A stretch of 64,000 bases of DNA from the NCBI GenBank assembly GCA_022478985.1, contig JAKSZP010009289.1:124001-188000 (forward strand), read 5' to 3'. Under the pieces are notes generated by a model. It worked only from the letters and a program-made list of their open reading frames with translations, did not search any database and was not told where the DNA came from. The position numbers and the translations under genes were made by a program. Below, piece after piece: positions 33,715 to 46,465 of this stretch; the first letter of the stretch is position 1, and each line of letters opens with the position of its first letter. This DNA is from Massospora cicadina. Its lineage: Eukaryota; Entomophthoromycota; Entomophthoromycetes; Entomophthorales; Entomophthoraceae.

Positions 33715-34723
33715 GCACTGTAAATCATGGTCATTGACAGCAAGGATATCTTTTTAAATTTGAAACTAGGCTTCCGCTTGATCTTTCTGGTCTTCTGTTA
33801 TCCTCATTGAACTTTCATGCATTACAACTGCCATTACACTGAGATATGGATTGATGGACAGACCAATTCATCCAGAGAACTGAACTCATGAACCTGGAGG
33901 ACCTCCTCAAATGGAATAAAATATAAATACGCCATTATCCGGTGTCAGCATATTTGAATCAGTCCATTCTGGAGATTTGCTACCAAGATCTTGATCCCCC
34001 AAATGCCCCAGAAATATAATGCTTGGGGCCACATGGGGCTCAAGCCACAAGTGCTGATAGGGCCCAATGACCTCCCATATAACCCATCAAGCAATTCCAC
34101 CTCTAACTCTGTGTTTGTGATTCTTTGGTGTCCATAGGGGTTATATATATGGCCAACAGCTCCAAGCGGTAGCCCTTGAAATTCAAAATTTGATGGAGAA
34201 GAGCCTGGGTCTTGCACTTTAGTCGATAGATATGAACCAGAATCACCCATCACTATATGCAAAGTTAATGTGACCCATGTGCACCAGATCCTTCAGCATT
34301 CCGCTGTAAGTGAAGTAGATTGGGGTCTGCTGCCCCAGAATATTAAAGGTCTCCGGTGTCAAATCAACAAAAGGCCCCAAAGTGGCGCATAAAAGCAGTT
34401 TCATTAACAGGTCATAGTTATTGTTTGGTAGCACTATGGCTGGAGCTACAATGACAATTGACCCAAACTGCAAGGGTAGCATGCTTTACTTCCTTCAGAG
34501 ACCGTGCTTTATGCGCCTGCAGTCCAATACACCATATGATGTTCAACGTCAGGTTTTAATGCCAACTTCGCCACCAACTTTTTGAACACTATGTTGATTG
34601 GGGCACCCAATTCAGTTATAGCGCGGACTTGGATTTTTGCTATGAGAATGTCACATTAAGTGTACTCAGTTTAAGATGCATTTTAATCATATAAAACGTG
34701 GACATTTAACGGATTCCATTTTC

Positions 34724-35783
34724 CTAGAAGCTCATAATACCCTCCCCAACTTTAAGGTGTTTTTTAACAATAACGTCCACAGGGAGAGCAGCGTTTACCC
34801 ATTTTAAGAGAAGCGGGTCAGCAAATGGACCTGGTTCATCTGTAGAAAGTTGGTCAAACATTTGACAGGCATAATGCTTTGATTGCTCCTGGGGACTCCT
34901 TCGGCCATGTACTTGAATTACTCTCATTTCAGCACATTCACCCCTCCAAACAGCTGCTGATATAGGAAGGCGTCGTCATAATGAGGTTCTTTCACTGAAT
35001 GTTGGGGATAAGGTTCAGGTGGGACGTTTTGAGTCAGAATAGAGGAGGTAGAGAGTCCCATCTCTACTCCGCTCTCACTTTTCCTGATTTTACTGCTTCT
35101 GAGGTAAGTAATGGACCCTAAAAATTGAGGCAACTTCTGGCCAGATGCCCAGAGCTACCGCACAAAAAAACAATTTACCCCATTAAACCTGCGTCCTTTA
35201 TTATTGTACGATGGGCCACCCCAAAAGTTGTACTGGGGTCAAGCGGTGTAAACATGCCCTGCCCAATAGTTGAACTGCTTATGGAAACTTGTTTGGGAGC
35301 GAGATGTGTAGTGATAATAAGGCCAGGGGCTACTAAATGGATGGTGAACAAAAAATGATAATTTCCCTAAATAGGAAAATCCAGCAGTGAGGTGACAGGC
35401 TTCCAATCTATATTTGGTGGAGGGAAGGTAGCGGATAGATGGTGTAAAATTTGAACGAGTTTAAGCAAGGGTACATCATCCTCTAAATATAGAGCCATGG
35501 TATTGAAAAGCTCAGGGTATGGTTTCGCAGCATAAGTCAATGCTATACATATGTCAGATTTGGTTAAAGTCCCTGTCCCTGTTAACACATGGGCTTCTCC
35601 CATAAATTGATCAGCAAACGTGGTGAGGGTCTCATTATGCTGAAACCCAATGGTCAAGAACTTGGCCTTATGCTGCACATCAATAAAGTTACTCCAAACA
35701 ACCAAAGCACAGTTTCTACACTTCTTGATAGTTAACAGAACTCTTGGAAAGATAGTAAGTAACTTTGTTGGCGCTACCAACAT
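34724..35783 (-). pseudogene. G5 Gag-like region
   Basis: The best segment (35783-35367) reads NFIDVQHKAKFLTIGFQHNETLTTFADQFMGEA and NTMALYLEDDVPLLKLVQILHHL, which has the helical, aromatic-poor character of a gypsy capsid region. A shorter frame follows (34927-34724). No zinc knuckle is visible. Confidence 0.5.
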
Positions 35784-36128
35784 CCAATGTGGATACTAAT
35801 AATTTGGCTTTATGCCGATCTGAAGCTCCTTCTACTACATACTCAAATTTCTTAAAGAATCCATGGATGTTCCCATCACGATCAAACGGAGGCAGCTTAT
35901 CAATACGAACCTCCTATAGAAATTCTCTCTTCCATTAAAGCACAGCGTTCATGGCAAGCTTCAGTTCCGCATATTCAATGGTTGCAGCATGTCAGGAAGA
36001 TTTCTTTTCAAAGCAAGCCTGATATGACATGGCCAGTGACTGAGGAATTTTTATTGCTTTTTGTGATTGATAAATGAGCCCCCCTGTAGTGAGCATCACT
36101 TTTATAAATTCAGTGGCTTTCTGGAGAG

Positions 36129-36661
36129 ACGCTAAAGGGTTTATGCACAGGGCTCAGCCCACTGAGCAATAGGACCATTAATATGGGGATCTTCATCCTC
36201 AAAACAAAAGAATAAACTTTTTAATTTAAATGGAGATTTTGCTCCCACAACACTTTAATTATTTTTTATAATAGCTACAGTGGATCCTCGCTGTTCCGCT
36301 CACTCTAAACTATAAACAACTACCTTTATCAATCATCTCATCTCTTACATCTCAGCAACTTTGGATGATACCATTTCCTCAGCTTAGTAATTTCAGTTCG
36401 ATATATTTCATTCATTCTGGAAATTCTTCATTAATTAAATTCATGATTGCCTAATTCAAGGCAATTTACCACTATTCATCATACATCAATATCTCCTATT
36501 TTGCCTTATATGGAAGTGATCCAATAACCCTCCTTTCTAATCCAATAGCGCCTCTTCTCAAGGCGCTCTAAGATTGTAACTCATACTCAGGCTCAACAGA
36601 TTCGATTCATTCCGCCATACTGACTTAGGGTTTATCATCCATTCATATCAGAAATACAACA
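36129..36661 (-). repeat. G5 5' LTR
   Basis: Partner of 30646-31172. In element orientation it starts TGTTGTATTTCTGATATGA at 36661. Substitutions and small indels relative to its partner are scattered throughout, so the insertion is not recent. Confidence 0.8.
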
Positions 36662-39433
36662 CATGGGCTTCTAGTTCTATTTTAAAGTCCCTGGCAGAGC
36701 CCTATCCTGATAGTGAAGAAGAAGGACGGCCCATATTGGGTGTTATCAATTATCAGACGCTGAATAAGATAATGAAGAAGGAGATATTTCCGATATTACA
36801 AATTGATGATTTATTATTTCAATTTGGAGAAGTGAATTATTTCTCTGAAATGGATCTAATATTGGAATACTAACAAAAGATTTCCAGAAGAAGGCCAAGA
36901 GAAGCGTGTAATCATCACCGCACAGGGGATGTATCAACCGACTAGGATGCCCTAAAGTCTTTGAAATGTGCCTGCAACATTCCAGAGGGCCATGGATCCC
37001 ATATTGAACGACTTGAAGTTGTCATGCATCCTGGTGTACTTGGACGACATAACTGCATTTAGTAGGACATTTACTGACCATTTTAAACCACTTGGAAGAA
37101 GACTTCAAGAGACTGTCCGCAGCTATTCTGAAGATTAAGCTGAGGATTTGCCACTTCTTCAAGAGAGATTTGAAAGATATGGGATTCATTATCAACTCTA
37201 GTGGACTGCAGCCGCAAGCCCAGAATATTAAGGCCATAAAGTGAATGGCCATCCTGAGAAGTGTCCAGGATACCCAATTGCTCCTTGTAATGGTCAGATA
37301 CTACTGAAGATTATATGGAATTTTGAAATAATTGCCAATTTCTCTTTCATTTGCTGAAGGATCTGAAGAAAGGATTCATTTGGAATAAAGAGGCCCAGAG
37401 TTCTTTTGATAAGTTACGCCAGTATTTGATAGATTCTCTCATATTGAAATATCCAAAATTTCAATCAGAATTTATATATATACCAATGCTTTATTAATGG
37501 CAATTGGTGCCATCCTGAGTCAAGCAGATGAGCTTGGGCATGAGCATCCGGTAGCTTATGTGATCCAGACATTATCAACAGCATAACGGAAATACACTGT
37601 TAGTGTTTATAAATGCCTTGAGGTGATTTATGCATTTAAACAACTTTGGGTGTATATCCATGGAACGCACTTTAAAGCGATGGACCATTCCTCGCTGCTT
37701 GGCTACATAATTTAAGAGAACTGGAAAGATGACTGGCTTGATGGGCATTGAAGCTACAGGCTTACAAGCATGAGAAAGTTCAACAAGTGGGAGCTTCTCA
37801 CCATAATGCGGATGGCTTATTAAGGTTACAAATGTCTCAAGTGTTATACCAGCAAGAAGAAGAGCTATACCAGAATATGATCATAGGGGAAATTGTGAAT
37901 GAGCCCCAAGAAATCCAAGATGCGCTTTGGAAAGTGATAGAAAACACTAATAATAAGGCTGTATAAGTTTTTAAGATGATCAACGGGAAACAATTATTAT
38001 TCCCAAGACCATCAGAATGAGCAGCAATCGTTCATTATGCGCATAAGGTTGTCAGGCATGGAGGCCTGAGGAAGACGACCACTCACATTCACCAATACTA
38101 TTACTAGGAGTCTTTCTACTACAATGTAGCGGAATATCTGGCTTGTTGTGTGGAGTGCCAGTTGCACAATCCTCACATGAACACGACTGAATATTGAATG
38201 GTCTGCCCTGGATTTTCTTGGCATTTGATGTCAATCAATGTGATAATACCATTAACCATTAGTACAGGGGGAGTCAAATACATCATAGTTGGGATTGACA
38301 ATCTGACTAGATGGGTTGAGACGAAGACCCTGGAAAAAGTGGATGCTAAAGCACTGCAAGTTCTAACCTGGATCAAGTTGTATACTGCCATGGATGCCTG
38401 AAAGTCTTGTTTAGTGGGACAATGGGACAAATTTCACATCCCACATGATCCTAAGATTGAATGAGTAATGAGGATCCAAGGAGTTGTGTCAGTACCATAC
38501 CAGCCAGAGATGAGCGGTCTGGTAGAATGAGTCAATGGAACGCTGGCTGTGACGCTGAAGAAGCTTGTCACAGGGAAACTTCCTTATGGGGAACACACCT
38601 TAGTTTGGTGACGTTTGTGTATAACATAAGTCACCATAAGGCAATGGGAAAACGCCTTTCAAATTATTGTATGGAAGAAAGGCTGCGTTACCACCAATTC
38701 TATATTCAGTGGTTGAACCAACATTAAGTATGAATTTTAAGCAGTACTGATCTGATTGTCAAATATCCTGATTAAGATGCAATTGCAAGCATTTGATACA
38801 GCCTGAAAGAAGAGAATTAAGGAAAAAACAATGGACGCTAAGTTTTGGCTGGCACTATCAGAATACCACGTAGGCGAAAAGTTGCATAAAGTGATATAAA
38901 TGGTTTTGGAAGAAGAAACAAGCTAGATTTGTTGTGGGAAAGTCCATTTGAAATTATCACCAAGATGGCAATGGACGCCTATTCCATCAGAACCTCTTGG
39001 AAGAAAAAATTGTAAATCAAACCCATGCTAAATATTTAAGGCAGTGGATCATAAAAAGATTGTTCCCAAATGACTTCTGAATAATTAAGATGGGTATGTC
39101 CTGATAATTTTTGATTAAGTCCTAAAAAGGGACCGCTGAACCAAAATAGATGTTATTTCTTTAGAATAAGACTCTGAACCATAGAAACTGGTAGGTAAGA
39201 GTATACCTAGGAACCATTTTGGGGGAATTAATAAAAAAAGATGGACCGCTGAACCAAGTGAAGGTCATGGCCCATATAAAAAAGAGAAATTTATAAAAGA
39301 TTGATAAAAATATAGCAAAAAAGAAAAACTTAAAAAAAGCACATATAAAAAAGATATATTTTTATATTTTTATATTGGTTATCCTCGACTCAGGTTAATT
39401 CTGCCTATGTCGCCTCTTGAGGAGAAAGGAGGA
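36662..39433 (+). mobile_element. Gypsy element G4, second part: RT, RNase H, integrase
   Basis: Resumes with PWAS and RT sequence (GRPILGVINYQTLNKIMKKEIFPI). An intact YLDD is at 37037-37048 within SCILVYLDDITAFSRTF. RNase H follows (LLMAIGAILSQADELGHEHPVAYVIQTL, 37490-37570; LEVIYAFKQLWVYIHGTHFKAMDHSSLLG). Integrase patches are HHNADGLLRLQM (37797), FLWHLMSINVI, IVGIDNLTRWVETKTLEKVDA (about 38290-38350) and LVTFVYNISHHKAMGK (38600-38660). Stops and shifts are frequent. A purine-rich tract GAGGAGAAAGGAGGA at 39418-39432 stands before TGTATAGCAG, a plausible polypurine tract and LTR start. Confidence 0.75.
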
Positions 39434-39499
39434 TGTATAGCAGTAGGGGTGGATAAGCCATCAAATCTATGTGAGATCAGATGCTAGCAAGAGCTATAA
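39434..39499 (+). repeat. Possible start of G4 3' LTR
   Basis: TGTATAGCAGTAGGGG follows the purine tract. No second copy was found in the window, so the LTR is inferred from position only. Confidence 0.3.
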
Positions 39500-40450
39500 C
39501 TACTCAAAGCCAAGTTCATTAAGTGTAGGCTGACTCTTGTGAAATGCAATGTGGGTAAGAGAAATTATGATATTGGTACAAATTAAATGTGATACCCTGG
39601 ATTGGGGAGAAAAACAATAGAACAAGAAGAGAAATTTGGAAATTAACCTCAAGTAATCATGATAAGGCACCAGAGCCAGAAGTTTGGTCTTGAGTGCTTG
39701 CCAACAGGCTTTGTCAAGGACATTGGACATATGAGCCAGCATCAAGCAAGGTATACTAGGTGGGGGTTGCCGAATCATGCCCCATATCAAAGCCATAAAT
39801 GGAAGATACCAATGGGATGCACCAGAAATGAGATAGTCTTGTAAGCAGCAGATGGCATCTTGCAGAAGACAACTACAAACTTCTTGGATGCAAAAGCAGA
39901 ATGAGCAATGAAATCTGGGAGAGGATGGAAGCTTTGTGGCCCAACTTTGAAGAACTTAGCCAGCGAAATGAAGGGCATAATCTGTAATGTCTTGGTCTAG
40001 GATGTTTATAATATTGGAGGGGTTCAGAGCTATGAACAGAAACTCAGTCACCCAGGTCCTCAATTCTTTATATGGAGTCGAAAAATTTTGCAATAAACTA
40101 TGACCAGTTCAGTTTTCAGAACAGCCTGTTTATAGAATTAGCTGAGTTGAAAAAAGTAACTTCAGAAGCAAGTCAGACACAGTGAGGAAAGGATCAATCA
40201 ATATCAGAGAGTATTGTTTCAGGAGACTAACGATGTAGTTAAGAGTATCTGCAAAAGGTGCTGAATTCAGGAGAGTATTGAAATCTAATTTAGGAATTGG
40301 CAGAAGAGGGAGGATTGGCTTTGAGTTGTTTGAGATGATTACTAACCTGGTTTTGTCAGAGTTGGATACTGTTTCCAGTAGTTCCACGGAAGGAATATCT
40401 AGGGGTGCTTGACTAGGAAAATGAGTCCTAGAGGGACCATAGAATATATT
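39500..40450 (-). pseudogene. Unidentified minus-strand coding relic of about 300 codons
   Basis: Three minus-strand open stretches join end to end with only a few frame changes: SVELLETVSNSDKTRLVII to KQYSLILIDPFLTVSDLLLKLL (about 40410-40130), GKFFKVGPQSFHPLPDFIAHSAFAS to VHPIGIFHLWL (39960-39787), and MALIWGMIRQPPP to HKSQPTLNELGFE (39796-39500). The composition is leucine-rich and protein-like. I recognise no motif: no zinc knuckle, protease or RT signature. It could be a Gag-like ORF or part of an unrecorded element. It sits between the end of G4 and the LTR at 40712. Confidence 0.4.
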
Positions 40451-40711
40451 TCTTCATGAAAATTGACTCAACAGTTGGAAAAGACAAGATCTTTATTAAA
40501 CAGGCTGTTGAGCAGGTGCTGGTGCCAAGATTCCAAATTTGACATATGAGCTGGATGAGAGGGGGGATGTCAGACTTTTATAATAGTGAACATTATTCAC
40601 TTTAGTATCAATTAAACTCTAATTTCGGAGAAAATAATTTCAAAAGTAATGAGCTAAGCTTCTAGGAAAGAATTAAGAATAAGCATAGCAAAGAAGTTAT
40701 TATGAGAAAAT
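40451..40711. other. Spacer without clear features
   Basis: May contain the upstream end of the coding relic at 39500-40450. No independent signal is seen. Confidence 0.35.
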
Positions 40712-41228
40712 AATGTTGGGATTATCCCTTTTTTGGGGAAGCCCCAACTAGCGGTCATGACCTGCCTATGTGCGGATGCCAGATTGGGCTCCCCATTAAC
40801 TTTGGTTGAGCCTAATTGGAAGTATTGGGGATCGACCCCAATAATATTATAAATAAGTTATTAATTTGACACTGGCAACTAATGCTAAAGATGTCAAAGC
40901 TCAATTGGGTCACGGCAAAATCCATTTTGGCACAAAGACCCCAATCAATTAAACCTTTTGGGCGCACCAGCGAATTATGCTGAGGATGCTCCCCATACAC
41001 ATATATTAATTATTTATCTCAGTTGGAAATCAACTCTGAGATTTCCCAGTCCTGATCCAATTCTATCCTGGAGGTCCTATAAATACTTTGAGGCTTATTT
41101 CAATAGAATTACCATTTCTCTCTTATCTACTTTCCATTTTTAGCTTAACTTAAGGCCTTTATGGACTATTAACATGCTGGGTGCTTCAGTGCTATGAATA
41201 ATAGGGGCTAGGTTGGAATTTGCTTTCC
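40712..41228 (+). repeat. Probable solo or orphan LTR (TGTTGGGATTATCCC...CCCTGACA)
   Basis: The segment starts TGTTGGGATT and ends GCCCTGACA, and is followed directly by GTGGTGCTCACTAAAGTGG. That resembles TTGGTGCTCACTATGGTGG just after the LTR-like repeat ending at 6240. A primer-binding site normally begins TGG right after the LTR, so this fits an LTR boundary. A TATA-like CCTATAAATACTTTG lies at about 41076. I found no second LTR copy in the window. Confidence 0.5.
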
Positions 41229-41640
41229 CAAAGCCCTGACAGTGGTGCTCACTAAAGTGGCCCCTGATTTCTCAGCAAGAGCTAATTCAAGGAAGAAGGA
41301 GGGGCAGTCCCTGGCCTCTAATATAAGAGGGCAAGCCAGGATGAGGGTGGGTTAATGCCCTAAAACTAGCCTGGGTGGACAAGCTTAGGTTACTGGGTTG
41401 TCATCTCCAATGCCAGCTCTTATGCTGATGCTGGCCCCAGTCCAATTCCAGGAACTCCTCCCAATGCCGGTTCCAGTTCTAATGCCAGGTATCACCCTAA
41501 TTCTGGGACCTCCTCCTGATGCTGGCCCCAGCGCTGATTCTGGATGTAACCCAGATGCCGGGACCTTCTCCCAATGCCAATCCCAATGCTGGCTCTACAC
41601 TGATGGCCCCTCCTTGGCTAAGACCATTAGTCCTTAGTTT
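41229..41640 (+). repeat. Possible primer-binding site and leader, with a Pro/Ala/Asn-rich degenerate tandem repeat
   Basis: After the primer-site candidate, 41398-41615 is built of imperfect repeats around CCAATGCCGG and GATGCTGGCCCCAG. In one frame it reads YADAGPSPIPGTPPNAGSS, in another LILGPPPDAGPSADSGCNPDAG. It could be the Pro-rich N-terminus of a Gag protein. It is markedly more GC-rich than its surroundings. Confidence 0.5.
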
Positions 41641-41989
41641 GACATCATGGATGTCAAGTACATTAGGTATCATTGTGTATCTATTATGTCAGTGTTCTCT
41701 ACACAGGAGTAGAGTAGAGGAGTCAGGGCTATGCGCCTCACGTATAATAAATGGAAGGAGATTTTCCTAGTTGCCTACTGATAGATGTTTTTTCACATAA
41801 TAACTACTGTGAAATGGAGCTCCAGTCCAACAGTATTATCATTACAAGTTTTTGAGAAATTTCACTAAGGTTCTGTTAACATACTCAGCTAATCTGTTGG
41901 TCTTAAAGTGATATTGTGATTCTCAAGGCTCTGCATAGCCGCCACATAGCCCTAATCTTCCATACAGCGGGGATCAAGGCTAATACTAA

Positions 41990-42780
41990 GCTTAATAAAA
42001 TATACGTTATGAAGGCAATGACTCTCAAAATGGCATTTGAAGATTTAGATGCTAATAAACCTCTTAAACTCTAGAATGGAGGAGGCAAGGCCAAGCGGTA
42101 ATGGCAATTGTACCAATTAAAGGATGTCAATTGAATTCAAAAGAGCATAATAGTGTTGATGGCCATGACAAATGGTGGCACAGTGAATCAGAATCTGCTA
42201 AATCAATTCTATGCAATGGGAGATCATCAAGAACCACGGAAAATTGCAGTTCACTGAAACATGAGCTGCCAACCCAAATTACACCAGAAAAGGGATTCTT
42301 GAGAGTTGAACAAAAGTGCAGATTAGCAAATCAGAAGACGCTGAAAGTGAAGTAATTAATATAATAGATTTCAATAAGGATGAGACAAAAACGCTGAGCT
42401 AAAATTTGTTATTGAAGTATAATGAATTATGGAAAAGTTTTGTAATGTTTGAGGTACTTAACAGATGGTCTAGAATAGGCCCAACAAGAATATCAGAAGT
42501 TGAAAATCTTGAGACAAATTCACAGATAAGCTGCCAACAATGAGCTCTGTGGCAACAAGTTTCCCCATTTTCCCCATTTTATAGTATAAATGCAAACTGA
42601 CGAAGGTGCTTAAGGAAATTTGCTTCTAGAATATATAATAAAAACCTAAATTGGTAAATAAATTTATAAATCTAAAAATCATTCTATCAAAAATTTTGAT
42701 AGGTACTCTAAATTTGTAAAAAATAGTTTTTTTCTTGAACTTTAAAAAGGCTGCCGCCTCTCTTTAATCCCCCTCTAGTA
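41990..42780 (+). other. Segment inside G6 that breaks its integrase; possible separate insertion
   Basis: It does not match G5. The plus strand gives weakly protein-like sequence (EDAESEVINIIDFNKDETKTLS near 42330-42400), perhaps Gag-like. No ends or target duplication were found. Confidence 0.3.
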
Positions 42781-45329
42781 GATTGACAATATTTCTAAGT
42801 GTCAGCATTATCCTTACCATATTCCAAGGATATATTGACATTCGTTTTTAATCCAAAGGACTAAGGATTTGAACATCACCACACTCTTAGCTTGTGGGTC
42901 CTTACCTAGGCCCTTCTTTTTAACTGTTTATTGGCAATGTGGAAAGATCCTGTCTTTCACAGATATAAGGACATTAGTGTTCTGCAAATTGCCATTATCT
43001 TGTTTAGCTTAAGGAATTGCAAGGCGAGTTGTTCCTATTATCAATGAGTATGAACTGTGGGCAGCTGAGCTGTTAAATAACGCGCTCCATTATAATTTTG
43101 CAGCAGTTACCTCTCCTAGGTATAAATTGCTCATGCCTCTACCCATCTCATCAGGTGGTCTTTTAGACCATGGTGTACTTGAAGCAATTTTAACTAGTCA
43201 GAATGGGTCCCACCATGTTGATTGTACTGGGTGCCACACAAACTGGGGTTTCATCAGGCAATAGGATGTTTCTTATATAGGGCTTCTCCTCTTGGAATTG
43301 ATGGCAGAAGGAAATTGTTTTAAGGACATCAAAGTGCATGTTCTCCCAGTATTATTACAATCAAGGAGTTTTTAGCATCTATTGTAGCTTTCAATGTCCT
43401 AATGCCTTATGCGCATTTATGATGATGTCCAGTTGATAATAAAGCCTCATCATTCTCAAGTTATAAACCGTCATTTTCTTGTATAGCTTGTCATTTTTAT
43501 AGAAAGTATTGGACTCCATTTCATCTAGGGCTTACATGACTTGAGATGGTTTGTTGGCATACTTGCTGCAGATAATCTTTTTGTAATTTAATCAATGAGG
43601 TATGTCATGATGACATTTCAGACAATTAGACGTTTGACTAGTAAGTAAGAATAGCGCAAGGTTATATAGTTCTTATTTTATTGATAGGATTCCCCATGTC
43701 AATCTTCAGAGATATTGGGTTGGTCAGAGTAATTATTTTACTCCATGTATTCATCCAAATAGCTCGGAACAAGTTGGCAAGGTTACAGTGAACCCTCATT
43801 TGAATAGGACCACTGGCTCAAAGTCCGCCCAAGCATCAGCTTGAGTTTAGTGAAAAACTAACAGAAACCAACCCCCTTTAATCACCTGAAGGGGTTCTAG
43901 AGGATGAGAAAATTTTATTAGCAATTAATCATTAGGACCTCAGGTAATTGGCCAAGATGAAAATATTTTCAAAAAATAAACTGATTGGATCAGGTATATT
44001 AAATAAATTTTGCATGGGTTCGTCATCCCTACTAGTGAACTAACGCCCAAAATTCATCTCTAGCTAGGTGATAAGATGTTTTAAGAGTTTTGATAGGCTA
44101 AATCGACATTTATCTAATTTGTGCTGGCCTCAGCTTATTATAAATACTCTATTATCCTGCTACTAGCCTGGGGTTTACTTAAAAATAGCAGGCGTAATTC
44201 AAAAAGTATCCATTATTTTACTAATCACACTAGTGATAATATCTCAATTTTATATTAAGAAATTTATATTTTTTGGGGGATAAAGTTTTCCTATTAAATA
44301 CCTCAACAGCAGTTTGGGCTTTGATACTCCTATAGATGCTATCTTTTTGTTAAAGTCTTGTGCAATAAGCACTAGTGAGAATTAGTTACCCGCTATGATT
44401 TCAATATGGCACCAGTTGGTAGTCTTAATAAGTAATTAGCATTCTGGTGCTTCATTCCAAGATGATAAATCATTACACTGTTGTATTCTTAGAGTTTAAG
44501 AGTCTTTTGTGTGAGGTATTTTATCAGCTCATAAAATTATGTAGCCAGTGAAAGGAGGCGCGGTCAGTCACATCCATAAATTTCACTTCATGGTGTTATA
44601 TTTGGAACTGTCTGTATGCATAAATTTAGAAAAGCACTCCCACTCAGCCACAGTATAGTCCCAGTTGTGGCATTTTTTCTATTCAGCTGCAATAATTGAT
44701 GGGATGCTCTATGACGTTGTCATACTATTGTAATATATGGATCCAACAGCAGAAAGTGAGGCGTTGGTCTTTATGATAATTTTTTTAAAGTCTAGATATT
44801 GCAGCGCTGGTGAAATGATCAACATTATTTGGAAAGTATAGAAGGCTTATTGACATTATTCCATCTAAATGAACTAGAATTCTTCTTTAATAGTTTGAAA
44901 AGCAGTTTCTAATACAGCTAAAGTTAGATATATCCCTTCTGTAGTACCTGACCATACATAAATAAACTTGAACTTCACATTATTAATTGGATGAGCCATA
45001 TAACTGATAGCTTCTATTTAAGTATCTCTGACTTAGTCCTTTAGCGTCTATCATAAATCAAGGTAATTTAGCTGAATTCTTGAAAAAAGTGCAATTTTAT
45101 GATTTAAGTTTTATGACAGCTGCTGAAAGTTGGCGGAACATCTCATCTATATGTCCTAAATGCTCCAAAAACATCAGCGCAAATAGATTTATATCATTGA
45201 GGTAATCAAAATAACACATGACAACTTAAGGTCCCTATGATGGTATCCATGGATTACTAAAATGCTCTAGAGCGGTTCATAGCCCCTGCAGCAATTAGTG
45301 TTCTGTAATAGTCCCCTAGACGTAATTAT

Positions 45330-46465
45330 TGTGCATCTGCTGGGATTTTTGCCCATATTCCCAACTGACTAGATTACCAGGGATTGCTAGGGGATAATTT
45401 CCTAATGTGAAGTGAATTGTATATCAGTTGACCCTTATTTCAGGGTATATTGGATAGGTAATTTTAAGTTATTCTCCAGGTCAGATCCATCAGGGATCAA
45501 TACAGATGAATGCTTAAGATCTTTTCATGCAGAGTTGCTGATGAAATAGGGGCATCTGATAGTTGACTAAATATCAGGTGTACCAATTGGGATCAGTCAG
45601 GTTACATCACTGACCAATTGGGAATTTAAGGATTAAGTTGCAAGGCGAATTATGCCACCTGAAACTAGCAGATCAATCAGTTGATTTGTCACCTGACTTA
45701 ATAGGTAACGAGTTCCATTATCCAAGCAGGTCGCTTGCTAAATATGGTTGGTTCACTGGATTGAGAGGACATTGTTAGAGACAAGTTTTCTGACTATTTC
45801 TGTTTTAGGTCTCATGATGTCCAATGATGGAATCATAGCTAGGATGGGGAAGACCATTGCTGCTGAGATGAGGATGGGTAATTTGATGGCATCAGCTGCT
45901 GTATCATTGAGGAGGTGCCAACCGATGGTTGGGTGCCAAATTCCCCACTATAAATTACCTAAAGAATTCACTAATAAAGAAAGGAAGTAATTACCAGATC
46001 AATACCAGAGTAAATTTATGTATACTTTATTAGAATCCAGTTTAAATTATATTTTTTTCTCAAGGAAATTATTGCTGTGTGCTCTAATTGAGAGACTCTT
46101 TAAAATAAAGAGTAAGGATCTGAGCTTGGATCAAAAGAAGAAGCTAAATCAAATCAGGGATTGGTGCTAGCAGTGTGTCAAACAAGAGAAACTGTAAACA
46201 GGGATCTGAGAATAGAACGAGTTGGTGGTACCAGGGAACAAATCCCTATTCAGAACATCATAAGTATTTTGAGAGGAAATACTTGCTGAGCGTTGAACCA
46301 AAACCTAGTACTTCAATATACTTATGGATAATAGTCTTCAGACTATTATCAACGATTATAACAACTACTATCATACAATGCAGAGAATTTCACATAACCT
46401 GAACTTGTGTCAGATAATATAATTATAGGGGTTATTAACTGAGAATAGTTAGAAAACCTAAAAAT
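45330..46465. mobile_element. Insertion of about 1.1 kb inside the G6 RT
   Basis: G6 matches G5's RT up to about 45320 (G5 near 33310) and again from about 46470 (G5 near 33355). The intervening DNA has no counterpart in G5. It has no recognised coding region; the best open plus-strand stretch (45748-45990) shows no motif. Ends are not resolved. Confidence 0.4.

Larger units (their letters stand above)
30646..36661 (-). mobile_element. Gypsy element G5, complete with two LTRs, inserted in G4
   Basis: About 6 kb on the minus strand, flanked by direct repeats (about 30646-31172 and 36129-36661). Order from 36128: Gag (about 35950-34720), protease (about 34640-33790), RT (33714-33077), RNase H (33060-32450), integrase (about 32300-31270). 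The protease active site reads ITELGAPINIVF, with the catalytic Asp lost. The integrase keeps YHPKPNGMVEWVNGILVNIIQKL and a C-terminal GDMVLFHDQHGFKG. It interrupts G4 exactly between protease and RT. I could not find its target duplication. Confidence 0.8.

Noticed and set aside
41398..41640. CRISPR-like or regulatory repeat array
   Set aside because: The repeats are imperfect, have no unique spacers and follow codon periodicity, which fits low-complexity coding sequence.
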